DNA of 64,000 nt from Saccharothrix sp. ST-888 (lineage in GTDB: Bacteria; Actinomycetota; Actinomycetes; Streptomycetales; Streptomycetaceae): positions 62,001 to 126,000 of the forward strand of contig NZ_JYJF01000002.1 of assembly GCF_000955975.1 (NCBI RefSeq), read 5' to 3'. Made by a program: the position numbers and the translations under genes. This document shows, piece by piece, positions 25,322-34,601 of this stretch. Position 1 is the first letter of the stretch; every line of letters begins with the position of its first letter. The notes under the pieces were generated by a model. That model saw only the letters and a list, made by a program, of their open reading frames with translations. It was not told the DNA's origin and made no database searches.

Positions 25322-25550
25322 CATGTCCGCACGGCGTGTCGGCCTGCTCCGGTACTATGCGTGACTGGGGTTTGTGGGGCTCAAGTGTCGGGAAATCGAC
25401 AAAGCGCTGAAGCAATCTCGCCGGGCTTCGGCCCGCTCCGCCAAAAACGGCCGGAGCAGGTGTACGCGGGTTGCGGGTGATGCGACGATGGGCCACACGG
25501 GGGATGCAGGACGACGGCTGACGAGCCGTCCGATCCGGCGCACCCCTTGG

Positions 25551-25579
25551 GGGTCCCCCCGGCCGAAGGCTGGGGGAGG
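25551..25579. repeat. REP-like GC hairpin in a 290-bp intergenic region
   Basis: The region 25322-25612 before the Sel1-repeat gene holds a -10-like TACTAT near 25352 and this near-perfect hairpin (TCCCCCCGGCC, loop GAA, GGCTGGGGGA). Elements of this shape are frequent in streptomycete intergenic DNA. A related hairpin lies at 46320-46336 in this window. An 80-codon frame at 25374-25616 lacks coding character and was not called. Confidence 0.6.
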
Positions 25580-25612
25580 ATGCCGCAGCACTCTGGGGGA
25601 GCGGGAGTCGGC

Positions 25613-27613
25613 ATGAAGTTGATCGGCAGGAACGATACGGGAGCGAGGCCCACCCCGGTCAAGGGCACCAGCACGGCCCAGGCCGACGGAGCGGGCGAGC
25701 CGCTCCGCGACGCCGACACCGAGGCCTGGGCGATCGGCCCCGAGGACACTCAGCGGGCCCTGCCCACCCAGCGCACCAGCAGCCTGACGGGCGGTCCCGA
25801 CCCGGCGGCCGGTTCGGGTCCGGAGCGGCTGGTGCACGTCTCGGCGCGGCAACTCCTCGATGCCATCGGTCCGTACGGAACCGCATCGGTCTCCGTCGAA
25901 CCCGACGGCGAGGAGGAGACCAGCTTCGAGTCCGCGCTGGCCGCCCGCGAGCAGGCCGCACTGGAGTCCAGGCACCGCCACGCGGCCGACGGCGGCGACG
26001 CCAACGCGGCCAGCCAGCTCGGCGCGCTGCTGCTGCGCCGGGGGGACTTGGAGGACGCCGAGCCCTACCTGCGCAGCGCCGCCGCCGCCGGGCTGCGCGC
26101 CGCCGCCAACAACCTCGGGGTGCTGCTGCACCAGCGCGGCCACCGGGCCGAGGCGGCCCAGTGGTGGCGGCAGGCCGCCGTCGCGGGCAGTGCGCCGGCC
26201 GCGCACGCGCTCGGCCTCCAGCTGCGCGACCAGGGCGAGGAGGAGGCCGCCGAGTACTGGCTGCACTTCGCCGCCGAGCAGGGGCACCCGCTCGGCGCGT
26301 ACGCCCTGGGCGACCTGATGGAGCATCGGCGGGACGTCCGGGCCGAGCGCTGGTTCCGGGCCGCCGCCGACGCCGGCCACCGCGAGGCCGCGTACCGGCT
26401 GGCCCGGATGCGCGAGGCGGCCGGGGACAAGGAGACCGCCGAGACCTGGTACCGCACCGCCGCCGCGCGCAGCCACGCCCGCGCCGCGCTGCGGCTCGGC
26501 GTACTGCTGGAGGAGCGGGCCCACCAGGACCAGACCTGCGCGGACGAGGCCGCCCGCTGGTACCGCCAGGCGGCGCAGAACGGCGAGGCCAGGGCGGCCT
26601 GTGCGCTGGGCTTCCTGCTGCGCGACGCCGGGGATCCCACCGCCGCCGCCGAGTGGTGGCAGGAGGCCGCGGAGGCGGGCGACGGCATGGCCGCGAACGC
26701 GCTCGGAGCGTTGCACGCGAGTCGGGGCGAGGCCGCCGAGGCCGAGCGCTGGTACCGCGTCGCGATGGACGCGGGCGACCACAACGGCGCCTTCAACCTC
26801 GGGCTGCTCTGCGCGGGCGCGGGCCGGGAGGCGCAGGCCGAGCAGTGGTACCGGCGGGCCGCGTACGCCGGGCATCGGGAGGCGTGCAACGCGCTGGCCG
26901 TGGTGCTGCTCCAGCGCGGCGACGAGTCCGGCGCCGAGCCCTGGTTCTCCAAGGCCGCCGAGGCCGGGAGCGTCGACGGCGCCTTCAACCTCGGCGTCCT
27001 GCACGCCGGGCGCGGGGAGCAGCAGCAGGCGCACGAGTGGTACGCGCGCGCCGCTGCCGAGGGGCACGGCGAGGCGGCGCTCCAGCTGGCGGTGGCCCAG
27101 GAGCAGCGCGGCAATCTGACCGGTGCGCTGGAGCGCTACCGGCAGGCGGGCTCGGGCGGTTCGGCCGAGGGCGCGTTCCGGCTGGCCTCGCTGCTGGACC
27201 GGCGCGGTGACGCGGACGCGGAGGCCGAGCACTGGTACGCGGTGGCCGCCGACGCCGGGCACCGGCGGGCGCAGGTGCGGATGGGCGTACGGGCCGCGGA
27301 GCGGGGCGCGCTGCAGATCGCCGAGAGCTGGTACCGGCGGGCCGCGGAGGCGGGCAGCCGCAGCGCGGCGTTCAACCTGGGCCTGCTGCTGGCGCGGCAG
27401 GACAGCGAGGCCGAGGCGATGCTCTGGTACACCCGGGCCGCGGACGCGGGGCACGGGCGAGCGGCGCTGCGGCTCGCGCTGCTGGCGCTGCGCCGGGGCG
27501 AGCCGCTGCAGGCGGAGAGCTACTGCCGGCGGGCAACGGAGTACGGCCCCGCGGAGGTCGCGGAGCGGGCGGCCCGGCTGCTGGGGGCGCTGCACTCGGA
27601 GCTCAGCGCCTGA
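25613..27613 (+). CDS. Sel1/TPR-repeat protein
   Basis: A 666-residue soluble protein. After about 110 residues of disordered, Gly/Pro/Glu-rich sequence comes an almost unbroken array of Sel1-like helical repeats of about 33-36 residues (about 115-655). Each carries the A-x2-LG-x-L-x8-G pattern and a W(Y/F)RxAA helix, such as AERWYRVAMDAGDHNGAFNLGLL. I count at least 14 units. Such arrays scaffold protein complexes; no partner is encoded nearby. The ATG follows GGGAG. No signal peptide or membrane helix is seen. Confidence 0.9.
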   Translation: MKLIGRNDTGARPTPVKGTSTAQADGAGEPLRDADTEAWAIGPEDTQRALPTQRTSSLTGGPDPAAGSGPERLVHVSARQLLDAIGPYGTASVSVEPDGEEETSFESALAAREQAALESRHRHAADGGDANAASQLGALLLRRGDLEDAEPYLRSAAAAGLRAAANNLGVLLHQRGHRAEAAQWWRQAAVAGSAPAAHALGLQLRDQGEEEAAEYWLHFAAEQGHPLGAYALGDLMEHRRDVRAERWFRAAADAGHREAAYRLARMREAAGDKETAETWYRTAAARSHARAALRLGVLLEERAHQDQTCADEAARWYRQAAQNGEARAACALGFLLRDAGDPTAAAEWWQEAAEAGDGMAANALGALHASRGEAAEAERWYRVAMDAGDHNGAFNLGLLCAGAGREAQAEQWYRRAAYAGHREACNALAVVLLQRGDESGAEPWFSKAAEAGSVDGAFNLGVLHAGRGEQQQAHEWYARAAAEGHGEAALQLAVAQEQRGNLTGALERYRQAGSGGSAEGAFRLASLLDRRGDADAEAEHWYAVAADAGHRRAQVRMGVRAAERGALQIAESWYRRAAEAGSRSAAFNLGLLLARQDSEAEAMLWYTRAADAGHGRAALRLALLALRRGEPLQAESYCRRATEYGPAEVAERAARLLGALHSELSA

Positions 27614-27642
27614 GCCTTTCAAGGGCAAGGACGAGCAGAACG

Positions 27643-27795
27643 GGGGCGCGGGGAACTACGCGCAGCGGAAGGCGACTGGAGTCGGTTCCGGCGGGGTGAG
27701 CCGGTTGCAGGATCTCTGGTGGGGTGGTGCAGCCTATCGGCCGGAGGGCGGGTGCGGCAGGGGGATCTTCCGCTTCGCGCAGTTCCCCGCGCCCC
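27643..27795. repeat. long inverted repeat (28-bp arms) between convergent genes
   Basis: Arms at 27643-27670 (beginning GGGGCGCGGGGAACT) and 27768-27795 (ending AGTTCCCCGCGCCCC) are complementary at 26 of 28 positions and are separated by about 97 bp. It fills the space between the Sel1-protein stop and the Fur-type gene stop, so it may end transcription in both directions. A sequence-related pair lies at 51608-51685. Confidence 0.75.
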
Positions 27796-27816
27796 TGGTG
27801 TGCGTTCCCTGAGCGG

Positions 27817-28233
27817 TCAGGGTCTCGCGCAGTTGGGACAGAGGCCGCGGTAGGTGACCTCGGCGCCCGAGATGACAAAGCCGAAGCGCTCGGTGGCGGG
27901 CAGGGCGGCAATTGGATCACCCTGGGGGTGGACGTCGCGGATCGCGCCGCAACCGGAGCAGATCAGGTGCTGGTGGGCGTGGTGCGCGTTGGGGTCGTAC
28001 CGCTTGGCGCGGCCGTCGGTACTGACCTCCAGCACCTCGCCGAGGCTCACCAGTTCGCCGAGGGTGTTGTAGACGGTGGCGCGGCTGATCTCGGGCAGTC
28101 GTTCCACCGCGCGCGCGTGCACCTCGTCGGCGGTCAGGTGCACATGGTCGCCGTCGAGGACCTCCGCCACGACACGCCGCTGCGAGGTCAGCCGCCACCC
28201 ACGTCCGCGAAGTCGTTCCAGCAGGTCACTCAT
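27817..28233 (-). CDS. catR: Fur-family peroxide-responsive repressor (CatR/FurA/PerR-like)
   Basis: A 138-residue Fur-family regulator. The winged helix (residues 1-80) includes GWRLTSQRRVVAEVL and the recognition segment ISRATVYNTLGEL. The C-terminal metal-binding dimerisation domain has HHAHQHLICSGCGAIRD and a terminal CPNC; the two CxxC pairs form the structural zinc site. Divergent orientation from a catalase gene, with a dyad over the catalase promoter, supports a PerR/CatR-type peroxide sensor. The ATG at 28233 (MSDLLERLRG) is preferred; a GTG at 28251 would add six residues. Confidence 0.92.
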   Translation of the reverse strand: MSDLLERLRGRGWRLTSQRRVVAEVLDGDHVHLTADEVHARAVERLPEISRATVYNTLGELVSLGEVLEVSTDGRAKRYDPNAHHAHQHLICSGCGAIRDVHPQGDPIAALPATERFGFVISGAEVTYRGLCPNCARP

Positions 28234-28272
28234 GGGGACAGGGTAGGCCACATTCCGAAGTTGGTTCCAGTG

Positions 28273-28300
28273 TTGACTTAGACAAAGTCCAAGCTAGGAT
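28273..28300 (+). promoter_or_regulatory. catalase promoter with Fur/CatR-type operator
   Basis: -35 TTGACT (28273-28278) and -10 TAGGAT (28295-28300) are 16 bp apart. An imperfect dyad, TTGACTT facing AAGTCCAA (28273-28292), covers the -35 and spacer, where a peroxide-sensing repressor would block RNA polymerase. Confidence 0.75.
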
Positions 28301-28337
28301 CGAGTCTGTCACGACCGGATAACGCGGAGGCACTGCC

Positions 28338-29816
28338 ATGACGACCCAGGACGAGCTGCGGCCCACCCTCACCACGGAGGCCGGTGCCCCCGTCGCGGAC
28401 AACCAGAACACCGAGACCGCCGGCATAGGCGGCCCGGCGCTGATCCAGGACCAGCTGCTGTTCGAGAAGCTCGCGCACTTCAACCGCGAGCGCATCCCGG
28501 AGCGCGTGGTGCACGCCCGCGGCGCCGCCGCGTACGGCACCTTCACCGTGACCGCCGACGTCTCCGCCTACACCCGGGCGGCGTTCCTCTCGGAGATCGG
28601 CAAGCAGACCGAGACCTTCCTGCGCTTCTCCACCGTGGCCGGCAACCTCGGCTCGGCCGACGCCGTCCGTGACCCGCGCGGGTTCGCGCTGAAGTTCTAC
28701 ACCGAGGACGGCAACTACGACCTCGTCGGCAACAACACCCCGGTGTTCTTCATCAAGGACGCCATCAAGTTCCCGGACTTCATCCACACCCAGAAGCGCG
28801 ACCCGTACACCGGCTCGCAGGAGGCGGACAACGTCTGGGACTTCTGGGGCCTGTCGCCCGAGTCGACCCACCAGGTGACCTGGCTCTTCGGTGACCGCGG
28901 CATCCCGGCCACCTACCGCAACCTGAACGGCTACGGCTCGCACACCTACCAGTGGCAGAACGAGGCCGGCGAGTACTTCTGGGTGAAGTACCACTTCAAG
29001 ACCGACCAGGGCATCAAGAACCTCACCCAGGACGAGGCCAACAGGCTCGCCGGTGAGGACCCGGACAGCCACCAGCGCGACCTGCGCGAGGCGATCGAGC
29101 GCGGCGAGTTCCCGAGCTGGACCGTCCAGGTGCAGATCATGCCCGCCGCCGACGCCGCGCAGTACCGCTTCAACCCGTTCGACCTGACCAAGGTCTGGCC
29201 GCACGAGGACTACCCGCCGATCGAGATCGGCAAGCTGGAGCTCAACCGCAACCCGGAGAACGTCTTCGCCGAGGTCGAGCAGTCGATCTTCTCCCCGGCG
29301 CACTTCGTCCCCGGCATCGGCCCGTCCCCGGACAAGATGCTCCAGGGCCGTCTGTTCGCCTACGCGGACGCCCACCGCTACCGCGTCGGCATCAACGCCG
29401 ACCACCTGCCGGTGAACCGCCCGCACGCCGCCGAGGCGCGCACCAACAGCCGTGACGGCTACCTGTACGACGGCCGCCACGGCCGCCAGAAGAACTACGA
29501 GCCGAACAGCTTCGGCGGCCCGGTCGAGACCGGCCGTCCGCTCTGGTCCGCCGTTCCGGTCACCGGCACCACCGGCAACCACGAGGCGCCCTCGCACGCC
29601 GAGGACAACGACTTCGTCCAGGCGGGCAACCTCTACCGGCTCTTCTCCGAGGACGAGAAGCAGCGCCTGATCGCCAACCTGGCCGGCTTCATCGCCAAGG
29701 TCTCGGCCGACCGCGACGACATCGTCGAGCGGGCGATCAACAACTTCCGCCAGGCCGACGCCGACTACGGCCGGCGGCTGGAGAACGCGGTCCGCGAGCT
29801 GCGCAAGCAGAAGTAA
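28338..29816 (+). CDS. katA: monofunctional haem catalase
   Basis: A 492-residue small-subunit catalase that disproportionates hydrogen peroxide. The catalytic His59 lies in VVHARGAAAYG, Asn in VFFIKDAIKFPDF, and the proximal haem-ligand Tyr in RLFAYADAHRYRVG near residue 340. The NHEAPS and NRPHAAEA segments are typical of clade 3 enzymes. The ATG follows GGAGG at 8 nt. It is divergent from the Fur-type repressor and followed by a strong terminator, so it is a single-gene peroxide-inducible unit. Confidence 0.96.
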   Translation: MTTQDELRPTLTTEAGAPVADNQNTETAGIGGPALIQDQLLFEKLAHFNRERIPERVVHARGAAAYGTFTVTADVSAYTRAAFLSEIGKQTETFLRFSTVAGNLGSADAVRDPRGFALKFYTEDGNYDLVGNNTPVFFIKDAIKFPDFIHTQKRDPYTGSQEADNVWDFWGLSPESTHQVTWLFGDRGIPATYRNLNGYGSHTYQWQNEAGEYFWVKYHFKTDQGIKNLTQDEANRLAGEDPDSHQRDLREAIERGEFPSWTVQVQIMPAADAAQYRFNPFDLTKVWPHEDYPPIEIGKLELNRNPENVFAEVEQSIFSPAHFVPGIGPSPDKMLQGRLFAYADAHRYRVGINADHLPVNRPHAAEARTNSRDGYLYDGRHGRQKNYEPNSFGGPVETGRPLWSAVPVTGTTGNHEAPSHAEDNDFVQAGNLYRLFSEDEKQRLIANLAGFIAKVSADRDDIVERAINNFRQADADYGRRLENAVRELRKQK

Positions 29817-29837
29817 CCGCCGGCCGCCGCCAAGACC

Positions 29838-29878
29838 GCGGGCCCTGGAACCAGCTTTCGCCTGGTTCCAGGGCCCGC
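29838..29878 (+). terminator. catalase terminator
   Basis: A perfect 17-bp stem from GCGGGCCCTGG (29838) to CCAGGGCCCGC (ending 29878) has the 7-nt loop CTTTCGC. It lies between the catalase stop and the convergent hisN stop. Confidence 0.85.
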
Positions 29879-29896
29879 ACCCACGAGGGCACCGGA

Positions 29897-30694
29897 TCAG
29901 ACGCTCAGCCGGCGCAGCGTCTCGTCGTGCAGCAGCCCGTTGGAGGCCACCGCGTCCGCGCCGTTCGGCCCGTCGATCCCGTCGAGCCCGGTGAAGCGGC
30001 CGCCCGCCTCCTGGACGATCACGCACGGCGCCGCCATGTCCCACAGGCTCAGCTCCGGCTCGGCTGCCATGTCCACCGCGCCCTCGGCGACCATCATGTA
30101 CGACCAGAAGTCACCGAACGCCCGGGTCCGCCAGCAGGAGCGGGAGAGGTCGAGGAAGGCGTCCAGCCGGCCGCGCTCCTCCCAACCGGTGAGCGAGGAG
30201 TACGAGAGCGAGGAGTCCTCGATCCGGGAGACCTTGGACACCTCGATCCGGCTCGCCTTGGCCAGGCTGCGGCCGGCGTAGGCGCCCAGGCCCTTCGCCG
30301 CCCACCAGCGGCGGCCCAGCGCCGGGGCGGAGACCATGCCGACCACCGGCTGCTGCTCGCCGTCCGGCCCGTCCTCCAGCAGCGCGATCAGGGTGGCCCA
30401 GACCGGTACGCCCCGGACGAAGTTCTTGGTCCCGTCGATCGGGTCGATCACCCAGCGGCGCGGGCCCGAGCCCTGCAGGCCGAACTCCTCGCCCAGCACC
30501 GCGTCGCGCGGGCGGGCCCGCTGCAGCACGCCGCGCAGTAGCTCCTCGGTGGCCTTGTCGGCGTCGCTCACCGGCGTCAGGTCGGGCTTGGTCTCGATCT
30601 GCAGGTCCAGCGCCTTGAAACGGTCCATGGTGACGGAGTCGGCCGAGTCGGCGAGGACGTGGGCAAGGCGGAGGTCATCGTGGTAGTCGGCCAT
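29897..30694 (-). CDS. hisN: histidinol-phosphatase (inositol monophosphatase family)
   Basis: A 265-residue Mg-dependent phosphatase. Metal-site motifs are GEEFG (about residue 68), the signature WVIDPIDGTKNF (about 81-92) and LSLWDMAAP near residue 215. Length and motifs fit the actinobacterial HisN that performs the last-but-one phosphate removal in histidine synthesis. An inositol monophosphatase role cannot be excluded by sequence alone. The ATG at 30694 is the only good start. Confidence 0.88.
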   Translation of the reverse strand: MADYHDDLRLAHVLADSADSVTMDRFKALDLQIETKPDLTPVSDADKATEELLRGVLQRARPRDAVLGEEFGLQGSGPRRWVIDPIDGTKNFVRGVPVWATLIALLEDGPDGEQQPVVGMVSAPALGRRWWAAKGLGAYAGRSLAKASRIEVSKVSRIEDSSLSYSSLTGWEERGRLDAFLDLSRSCWRTRAFGDFWSYMMVAEGAVDMAAEPELSLWDMAAPCVIVQEAGGRFTGLDGIDGPNGADAVASNGLLHDETLRRLSV

Positions 30695-30751
30695 GCTCGA
30701 ACACTATCGAGGCATCGGGAGCCGCGTCAGAGCGGCTCGCAGGGCGGGACG

Positions 30752-31075
30752 TCAGTGGCCGCTGCCGCTGAGCTGGAGACCGACCACGCCGGCGATCACC
30801 AGAGTGATCGAGACCAGTTTGAGCACCGAGGTCGACTCGTCCATCCAGATCATCCCGTAGACCGCGGTACCGGCCGCGCCGATGCCGGTCCAGACCGCGT
30901 AGGCGCTGCCCACCGGCAGGGACTTGAGCGAGAGGGTCAGCAGGCCGAAGCTGCCGAGCGCGAAGCAGGCGAAGCCGATGGTGGGCCAGAGCTTGGTGAA
31001 GCCGTCGCTCAGCTTGAGGTTGATCGCGAACCCGGTCTCCAGCAGACCGGCGATGATCACCAAGGCCCATGCCAT
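30752..31075 (-). CDS. SMR-family guanidinium exporter (Gdx/SugE type)
   Basis: A 107-residue four-helix small multidrug resistance protein. The essential Glu13 lies in GLLETGFAINLK, and the Gdx/SugE-type signature SAYAVWTGIGAAGTAVYG is near residues 57-74. Gdx proteins export guanidinium in exchange for protons. The ATG has GGCAGGGAG upstream. I looked for a guanidine riboswitch in the leader and did not see one. It is transcribed from its own region, downstream of nothing obvious. Confidence 0.88.
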   Translation of the reverse strand: MAWALVIIAGLLETGFAINLKLSDGFTKLWPTIGFACFALGSFGLLTLSLKSLPVGSAYAVWTGIGAAGTAVYGMIWMDESTSVLKLVSITLVIAGVVGLQLSGSGH

Positions 31076-31169
31076 CGAGCTGACTCCCTGCCGCGTCGAG
31101 GACTGACCTTCCTATGATCGCCACGCGCGGGCCGTCCGACACCTTCCGATGGGCAATCGGGCACGGCAT

Positions 31170-31218
31170 CGGGGGCACGGGGGAACCGCCTGATGCAGGC
31201 GGTTCCCCCGTGCCCCCG
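31170..31218 (-). terminator. 23-bp perfect hairpin after rsgA
   Basis: Arms from 31170 (CGGGGGCACGG on) and to 31218 pair over 23 bp without mismatch around a 3-nt loop, 6 bp after the rsgA stop on the minus strand. It should terminate the aroA-rsgA operon. Confidence 0.85.
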
Positions 31219-31223
31219 GGTGG

Positions 31224-32279
31224 CTAGTCGCCCTCGCGGGCCTCGCGGGTGGCCAGCAGGCGGCGCAGCGAGTAGAGGCGGGCGGGGTCGGCGTGGCCGT
31301 CGGTGACCCAGGCGTCCAGCGCGCAGTCGGGTTCGTCGTGGCTGCAGGCGCGCGGGCAGTCGGCGGTGCCGGACTCCAGGTCGGGGAAGGCGTGGATGAC
31401 CCGGGACGGGTCGATGTGCGAGAGGCCGAAGGAGCGGAAGCCCGGGGTGTCGATCACCCAGCCCGGGTCGAGCGCCTTCCTGGAGCCGGGCTTGACGCCG
31501 GGCGGCGGCGGAAGCCGCAGGGCCAGCGCCGAGACGGTGGTGTGCCGCCCGCGCCCGGTCACCGCGTTGACGTGCCCCGTGATCCGCTGGTGCGCCGGGA
31601 CCAGCGCGTTGACCAGAGTGGTCTTGCCGACGCCCGAGTGCCCGATGAACACCGTGGAGCGCCCGCGCAGGTGCTCCCGGACGGCCTCCGCGTCCTCGGT
31701 GGACAGCTCGTCCCGCCGGGTGACGACGTAGCGGATGCCCAGCGGCGCGTACGACTCCAGCAGCGGTTCGGCCGAGGCCAGGTCGGACTTGGTGAGGACC
31801 AGCAGCGGTTCCATCCCCGCGTCGTACGCGGCGACCAGGCAGCGGTCGATCAGCCGGGGCCTGGGCTCCGGGTCGGCCAGGGCGGTGACGATGGCCAGCT
31901 GCTCGGCGTTGGCGACGACGATCCGCTCGTACGGGTCGTCGTCGTCCGCGGTGCGCCGCAGGACCGAGGTGCGCTCCTCGACCCGGACGATGCGGGCGAG
32001 CGTGTCGGGTTCACCGGAGAGATCGCCGACCACGTTGACCACGTCGCCGACGACGACGCCCTTGCGGCCCAGTTCGCGGGCCTTCATGGCGACGACCTCG
32101 CGCTCCTGCTTGGTCCCGGCGTCCACCAGGCAGGTGAGCCGGCCCCGGTCCACCGTGAGGATCATCGCCTCGGCGGCGTCCTCGTGCTTGGGCCGGATCC
32201 GGGTCCGCGGCCGGGAGCCCCGGCGGGCCGGGCGGTTGCGGATGTCGTCCTCGTCGGCGTCCTTGCCGTAGCGGCGCAT
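31224..32279 (-). CDS. rsgA: ribosome small-subunit GTPase RsgA
   Basis: A 351-residue circularly permuted GTPase that checks late 30S subunit maturation. Residues 30-115 form an OB-fold. The GTPase motifs occur in permuted order: G4 LTKSDL, then G1 GHSGVGKTTL, then G3 DTPGF. A zinc-binding segment with CPRACSH and a later Cys follows. The first 35 residues are basic. The ATG (32277-32279) lies 14 bp after the aroA stop, so the pair is an operon. AroA-RsgA linkage is common in actinomycetes. Confidence 0.94.
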   Translation of the reverse strand: MRRYGKDADEDDIRNRPARRGSRPRTRIRPKHEDAAEAMILTVDRGRLTCLVDAGTKQEREVVAMKARELGRKGVVVGDVVNVVGDLSGEPDTLARIVRVEERTSVLRRTADDDDPYERIVVANAEQLAIVTALADPEPRPRLIDRCLVAAYDAGMEPLLVLTKSDLASAEPLLESYAPLGIRYVVTRRDELSTEDAEAVREHLRGRSTVFIGHSGVGKTTLVNALVPAHQRITGHVNAVTGRGRHTTVSALALRLPPPPGVKPGSRKALDPGWVIDTPGFRSFGLSHIDPSRVIHAFPDLESGTADCPRACSHDEPDCALDAWVTDGHADPARLYSLRRLLATREAREGD

Positions 32280-32293
32280 GGTGCAGTACTCCC

Positions 32294-33613
32294 TTAGCCC
32301 TGGCCCAGTAGATCGGCCCACATCTGCGGGAAGTCGGGCAGGGTCTTGGCCGTGGTCGCCACGTTCTCCACCTGGACGCCTTCGACCGCGAGGCCCAGCA
32401 CCGCTGCGGCGGTGGCCAGGCGGTGGTCCTCGTAGGTGTGGAAGACGCCGCCGTGCAGCGGGCGCGGACGGATCCGCAGGCCGTCCTCCGTCTCGGTGAC
32501 GTCGCCGCCGAGGTCGTTGATCTCCTTGGCCAGCGCGGCCAGCCGGTCGGTCTCGTGCATCCGCAGGTGGGCGATGCCGTACAGGTGGGACTCGGAGTCG
32601 GCCAGCGCGGCGACGGCGGCGATCACCGGGGTGAGCTCGCCGACGTCGTGCAGGTCGACCTCGATGCCGTGGATCCGGCCGGTGCCGGAGAACTCCAGGC
32701 CGTCGTCGGTGAAGCGGCAGCTGCCGCCCATCCGGGTGTAGATCTCGCGCAGCTGGTCGCCGGGCTGGTAGGTGTGCCTCGGCCAGTCGCGGACGGTCAC
32801 CCGGCCGCCGGTGACCAGCGCGGCGGCGAAGAACGGCGCGGCGTTGGAGAGGTCCGGCTCGACCACCAGGTCGCGGCCGATCAGGGCGCCCGGGGTGACC
32901 CGCCAGATGTCCTTCTCGCCGCCGTCCTCGGGCGCGTCCACCTGGGCACCGGCCTTGCGGACCATGTCCACCGTCATCCGGATGTGCGGGAGGGAGGGGA
33001 CGGTGCCGCCGATGTTCCTGATCTCCACGCCGTTGTTGTAACGGGCGCCGGAGAGCAGCAGCGCGCTGATGAACTGGGAGGAGGACGAGGCGTCCAGCTC
33101 CACCGGGCCGCCGTCCAGCGCGCCGGAGCCGTGCACGGTGAGCGGGAAGCCGCCGCGCCCGCCGTCGTCGATCCGGGCGCCGAGCGCGCGCAGGGCGTTG
33201 ATCACGCCGTGCTGCGGACGCTCGTACGAGCGCGGGTCGCCGTCGAAGTGCACCGGGCCGTCGGCCAGCACCGCGAGCGGGGGCAGGAAGCGCATGACGG
33301 TGCCCGCGTTGCCGACGTCCACCTGGGCCGGGCCGTGCAGCTGGCCGGCCGGGATGACCCGCCACGCCTCGCCGCCGCCGGTGCCGCCGCTGGCGGTGTT
33401 GACCGTCTCCTCGATGGTCACGCCGAGTGCGCGCAGGCCGTCCGCCATCAGCTGGGAGTCACGGCTGCGCAGCGGGCGGCGCACCCAGCCTGGGCCGTCC
33501 GCGAGGGCGGCCAGCACCAGGGCTCGGTTGGTCGCCGACTTGGAGCCGGGGATGGTGACGGTCGCGTCGACGGCGGTGGTCGCAACGGGGGCGGGCCACA
33601 GGGCTTCGGTCAT
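32294..33613 (-). CDS. aroA: 3-phosphoshikimate 1-carboxyvinyltransferase (EPSP synthase)
   Basis: A 439-residue EPSP synthase of the shikimate pathway. Substrate-binding motifs are PGSKSATNRALV (about residues 22-33), VGNAGTVMRFL (about 100), SSSQFISALLLSG, LRMHETDRLAALAKE (about 345) and YEDHRLATAAA near 390. It is full length and uses an ATG start. It heads a two-gene operon with rsgA. Confidence 0.95.
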   Translation of the reverse strand: MTEALWPAPVATTAVDATVTIPGSKSATNRALVLAALADGPGWVRRPLRSRDSQLMADGLRALGVTIEETVNTASGGTGGGEAWRVIPAGQLHGPAQVDVGNAGTVMRFLPPLAVLADGPVHFDGDPRSYERPQHGVINALRALGARIDDGGRGGFPLTVHGSGALDGGPVELDASSSSQFISALLLSGARYNNGVEIRNIGGTVPSLPHIRMTVDMVRKAGAQVDAPEDGGEKDIWRVTPGALIGRDLVVEPDLSNAAPFFAAALVTGGRVTVRDWPRHTYQPGDQLREIYTRMGGSCRFTDDGLEFSGTGRIHGIEVDLHDVGELTPVIAAVAALADSESHLYGIAHLRMHETDRLAALAKEINDLGGDVTETEDGLRIRPRPLHGGVFHTYEDHRLATAAAVLGLAVEGVQVENVATTAKTLPDFPQMWADLLGQG

Positions 33614-33751
33614 GTGCCAAGTCTAGGGGCCCGGGAAATCAGGGCTTCGTTCCTATTCGAATGGCGGACGTGCGTTCTGCGAAGACATGCGGAGCGTGCG
33701 GTGCAGCAGGTGGTGCCCCGCCCCCGGAGGGTCACCGCCCGGGCCCGGGGG

Positions 33752-34456
33752 TCAGGCGGACATCAGCCAGCTGCCGCCGGCCAGCAGGCAGGACAGGGCG
33801 ATGACCAGGAAGAGGGTCACCCAGAGGACTCCGGCCACCCCGGTGAGGCGGGCGAGTTGGTCGGCGTCGGACTCCGGGGCCTCGCCGCGCCGCCGCTTGG
33901 TCTGGAGCTCCACCACCGGGCGCACCCCGGCGAAGAGCAGGAACCACACGCCCAGGTAGGCGAAGACCGCCTGGAGTTCGCCGCCGCCGTACCAGGAGAT
34001 CAGGACGAAGGCCGCGCCGGTGACCACCACGGAGAGCAGCCCGAACGCGTTCCGCACCATGATCAGGACGGCCGCCAGCAGGACGATCCCGATCCACAGC
34101 AGCTGGGCGATGTGCTGCCCGGCGAGCAGGGCGGCGCCGCCGAGGCCGAGCAGCGGCGGGGCGGTGTACCCGGCGGCGGCGGTGAGGATCATGCCGGGGC
34201 CGGTGGGCGGCCCGGAGGAGATGGTCAGGCCGGAGGTGTCCGAGTGCAGCCGGATGCCGGCCAGCCGGCGGCGGGTGAGGACGGCGGCCAGGCCGTGTCC
34301 GCCCTCGTGCGCGATGGTCACCACGTTGCGGCTGAACTTCCACACGGGACGCAGCAGGACGGCGAGCAGGGCGACCGCCGCCGTGGCCGGGGCCACCCAG
34401 CTCGGCGGTCCCGGCTGGGAACCGACCACCAGGTGCCATACGTATTCGCTGTCCAT
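33752..34456 (-). CDS. M50 family membrane metallopeptidase
   Basis: A 234-residue integral membrane protein with about six hydrophobic segments. The zinc motif HEGGH (residues 50-54) sits in the second segment, as in site-2 proteases of the M50B type. The C-terminal loop before the last helix contains a basic stretch (LQTKRRRGEAPES). Relatives cleave membrane-embedded substrates, though many actinobacterial members are uncharacterised. The ATG follows GGAAGG. Confidence 0.87.
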   Translation of the reverse strand: MDSEYVWHLVVGSQPGPPSWVAPATAAVALLAVLLRPVWKFSRNVVTIAHEGGHGLAAVLTRRRLAGIRLHSDTSGLTISSGPPTGPGMILTAAAGYTAPPLLGLGGAALLAGQHIAQLLWIGIVLLAAVLIMVRNAFGLLSVVVTGAAFVLISWYGGGELQAVFAYLGVWFLLFAGVRPVVELQTKRRRGEAPESDADQLARLTGVAGVLWVTLFLVIALSCLLAGGSWLMSA

Positions 34457-34601
34457 GCCCTGCCTTCCGTGGTCGCACCGAGCGCTGCCGCGTCGGATCC
34501 GAGTGGGCAGCCTCCCATGGCAGGACGGCCCGACGGTACTTCCCGGTTCTGGTGGGTGAGATCGGGCACAGTGCGCCGCCGTCGCATGGCAAGCTGGCCG
34601 C

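Noticed and set aside
25374..25616. 80-codon frame before the Sel1-repeat gene
   Set aside because: It runs through the REP-like hairpin, lacks a ribosome site and coding-type composition.
31076..31169. Guanidine riboswitch before the Gdx/SugE-type gene
   Set aside because: I looked for the conserved ACGR loops and ykkC-type cores on the minus strand and found none.
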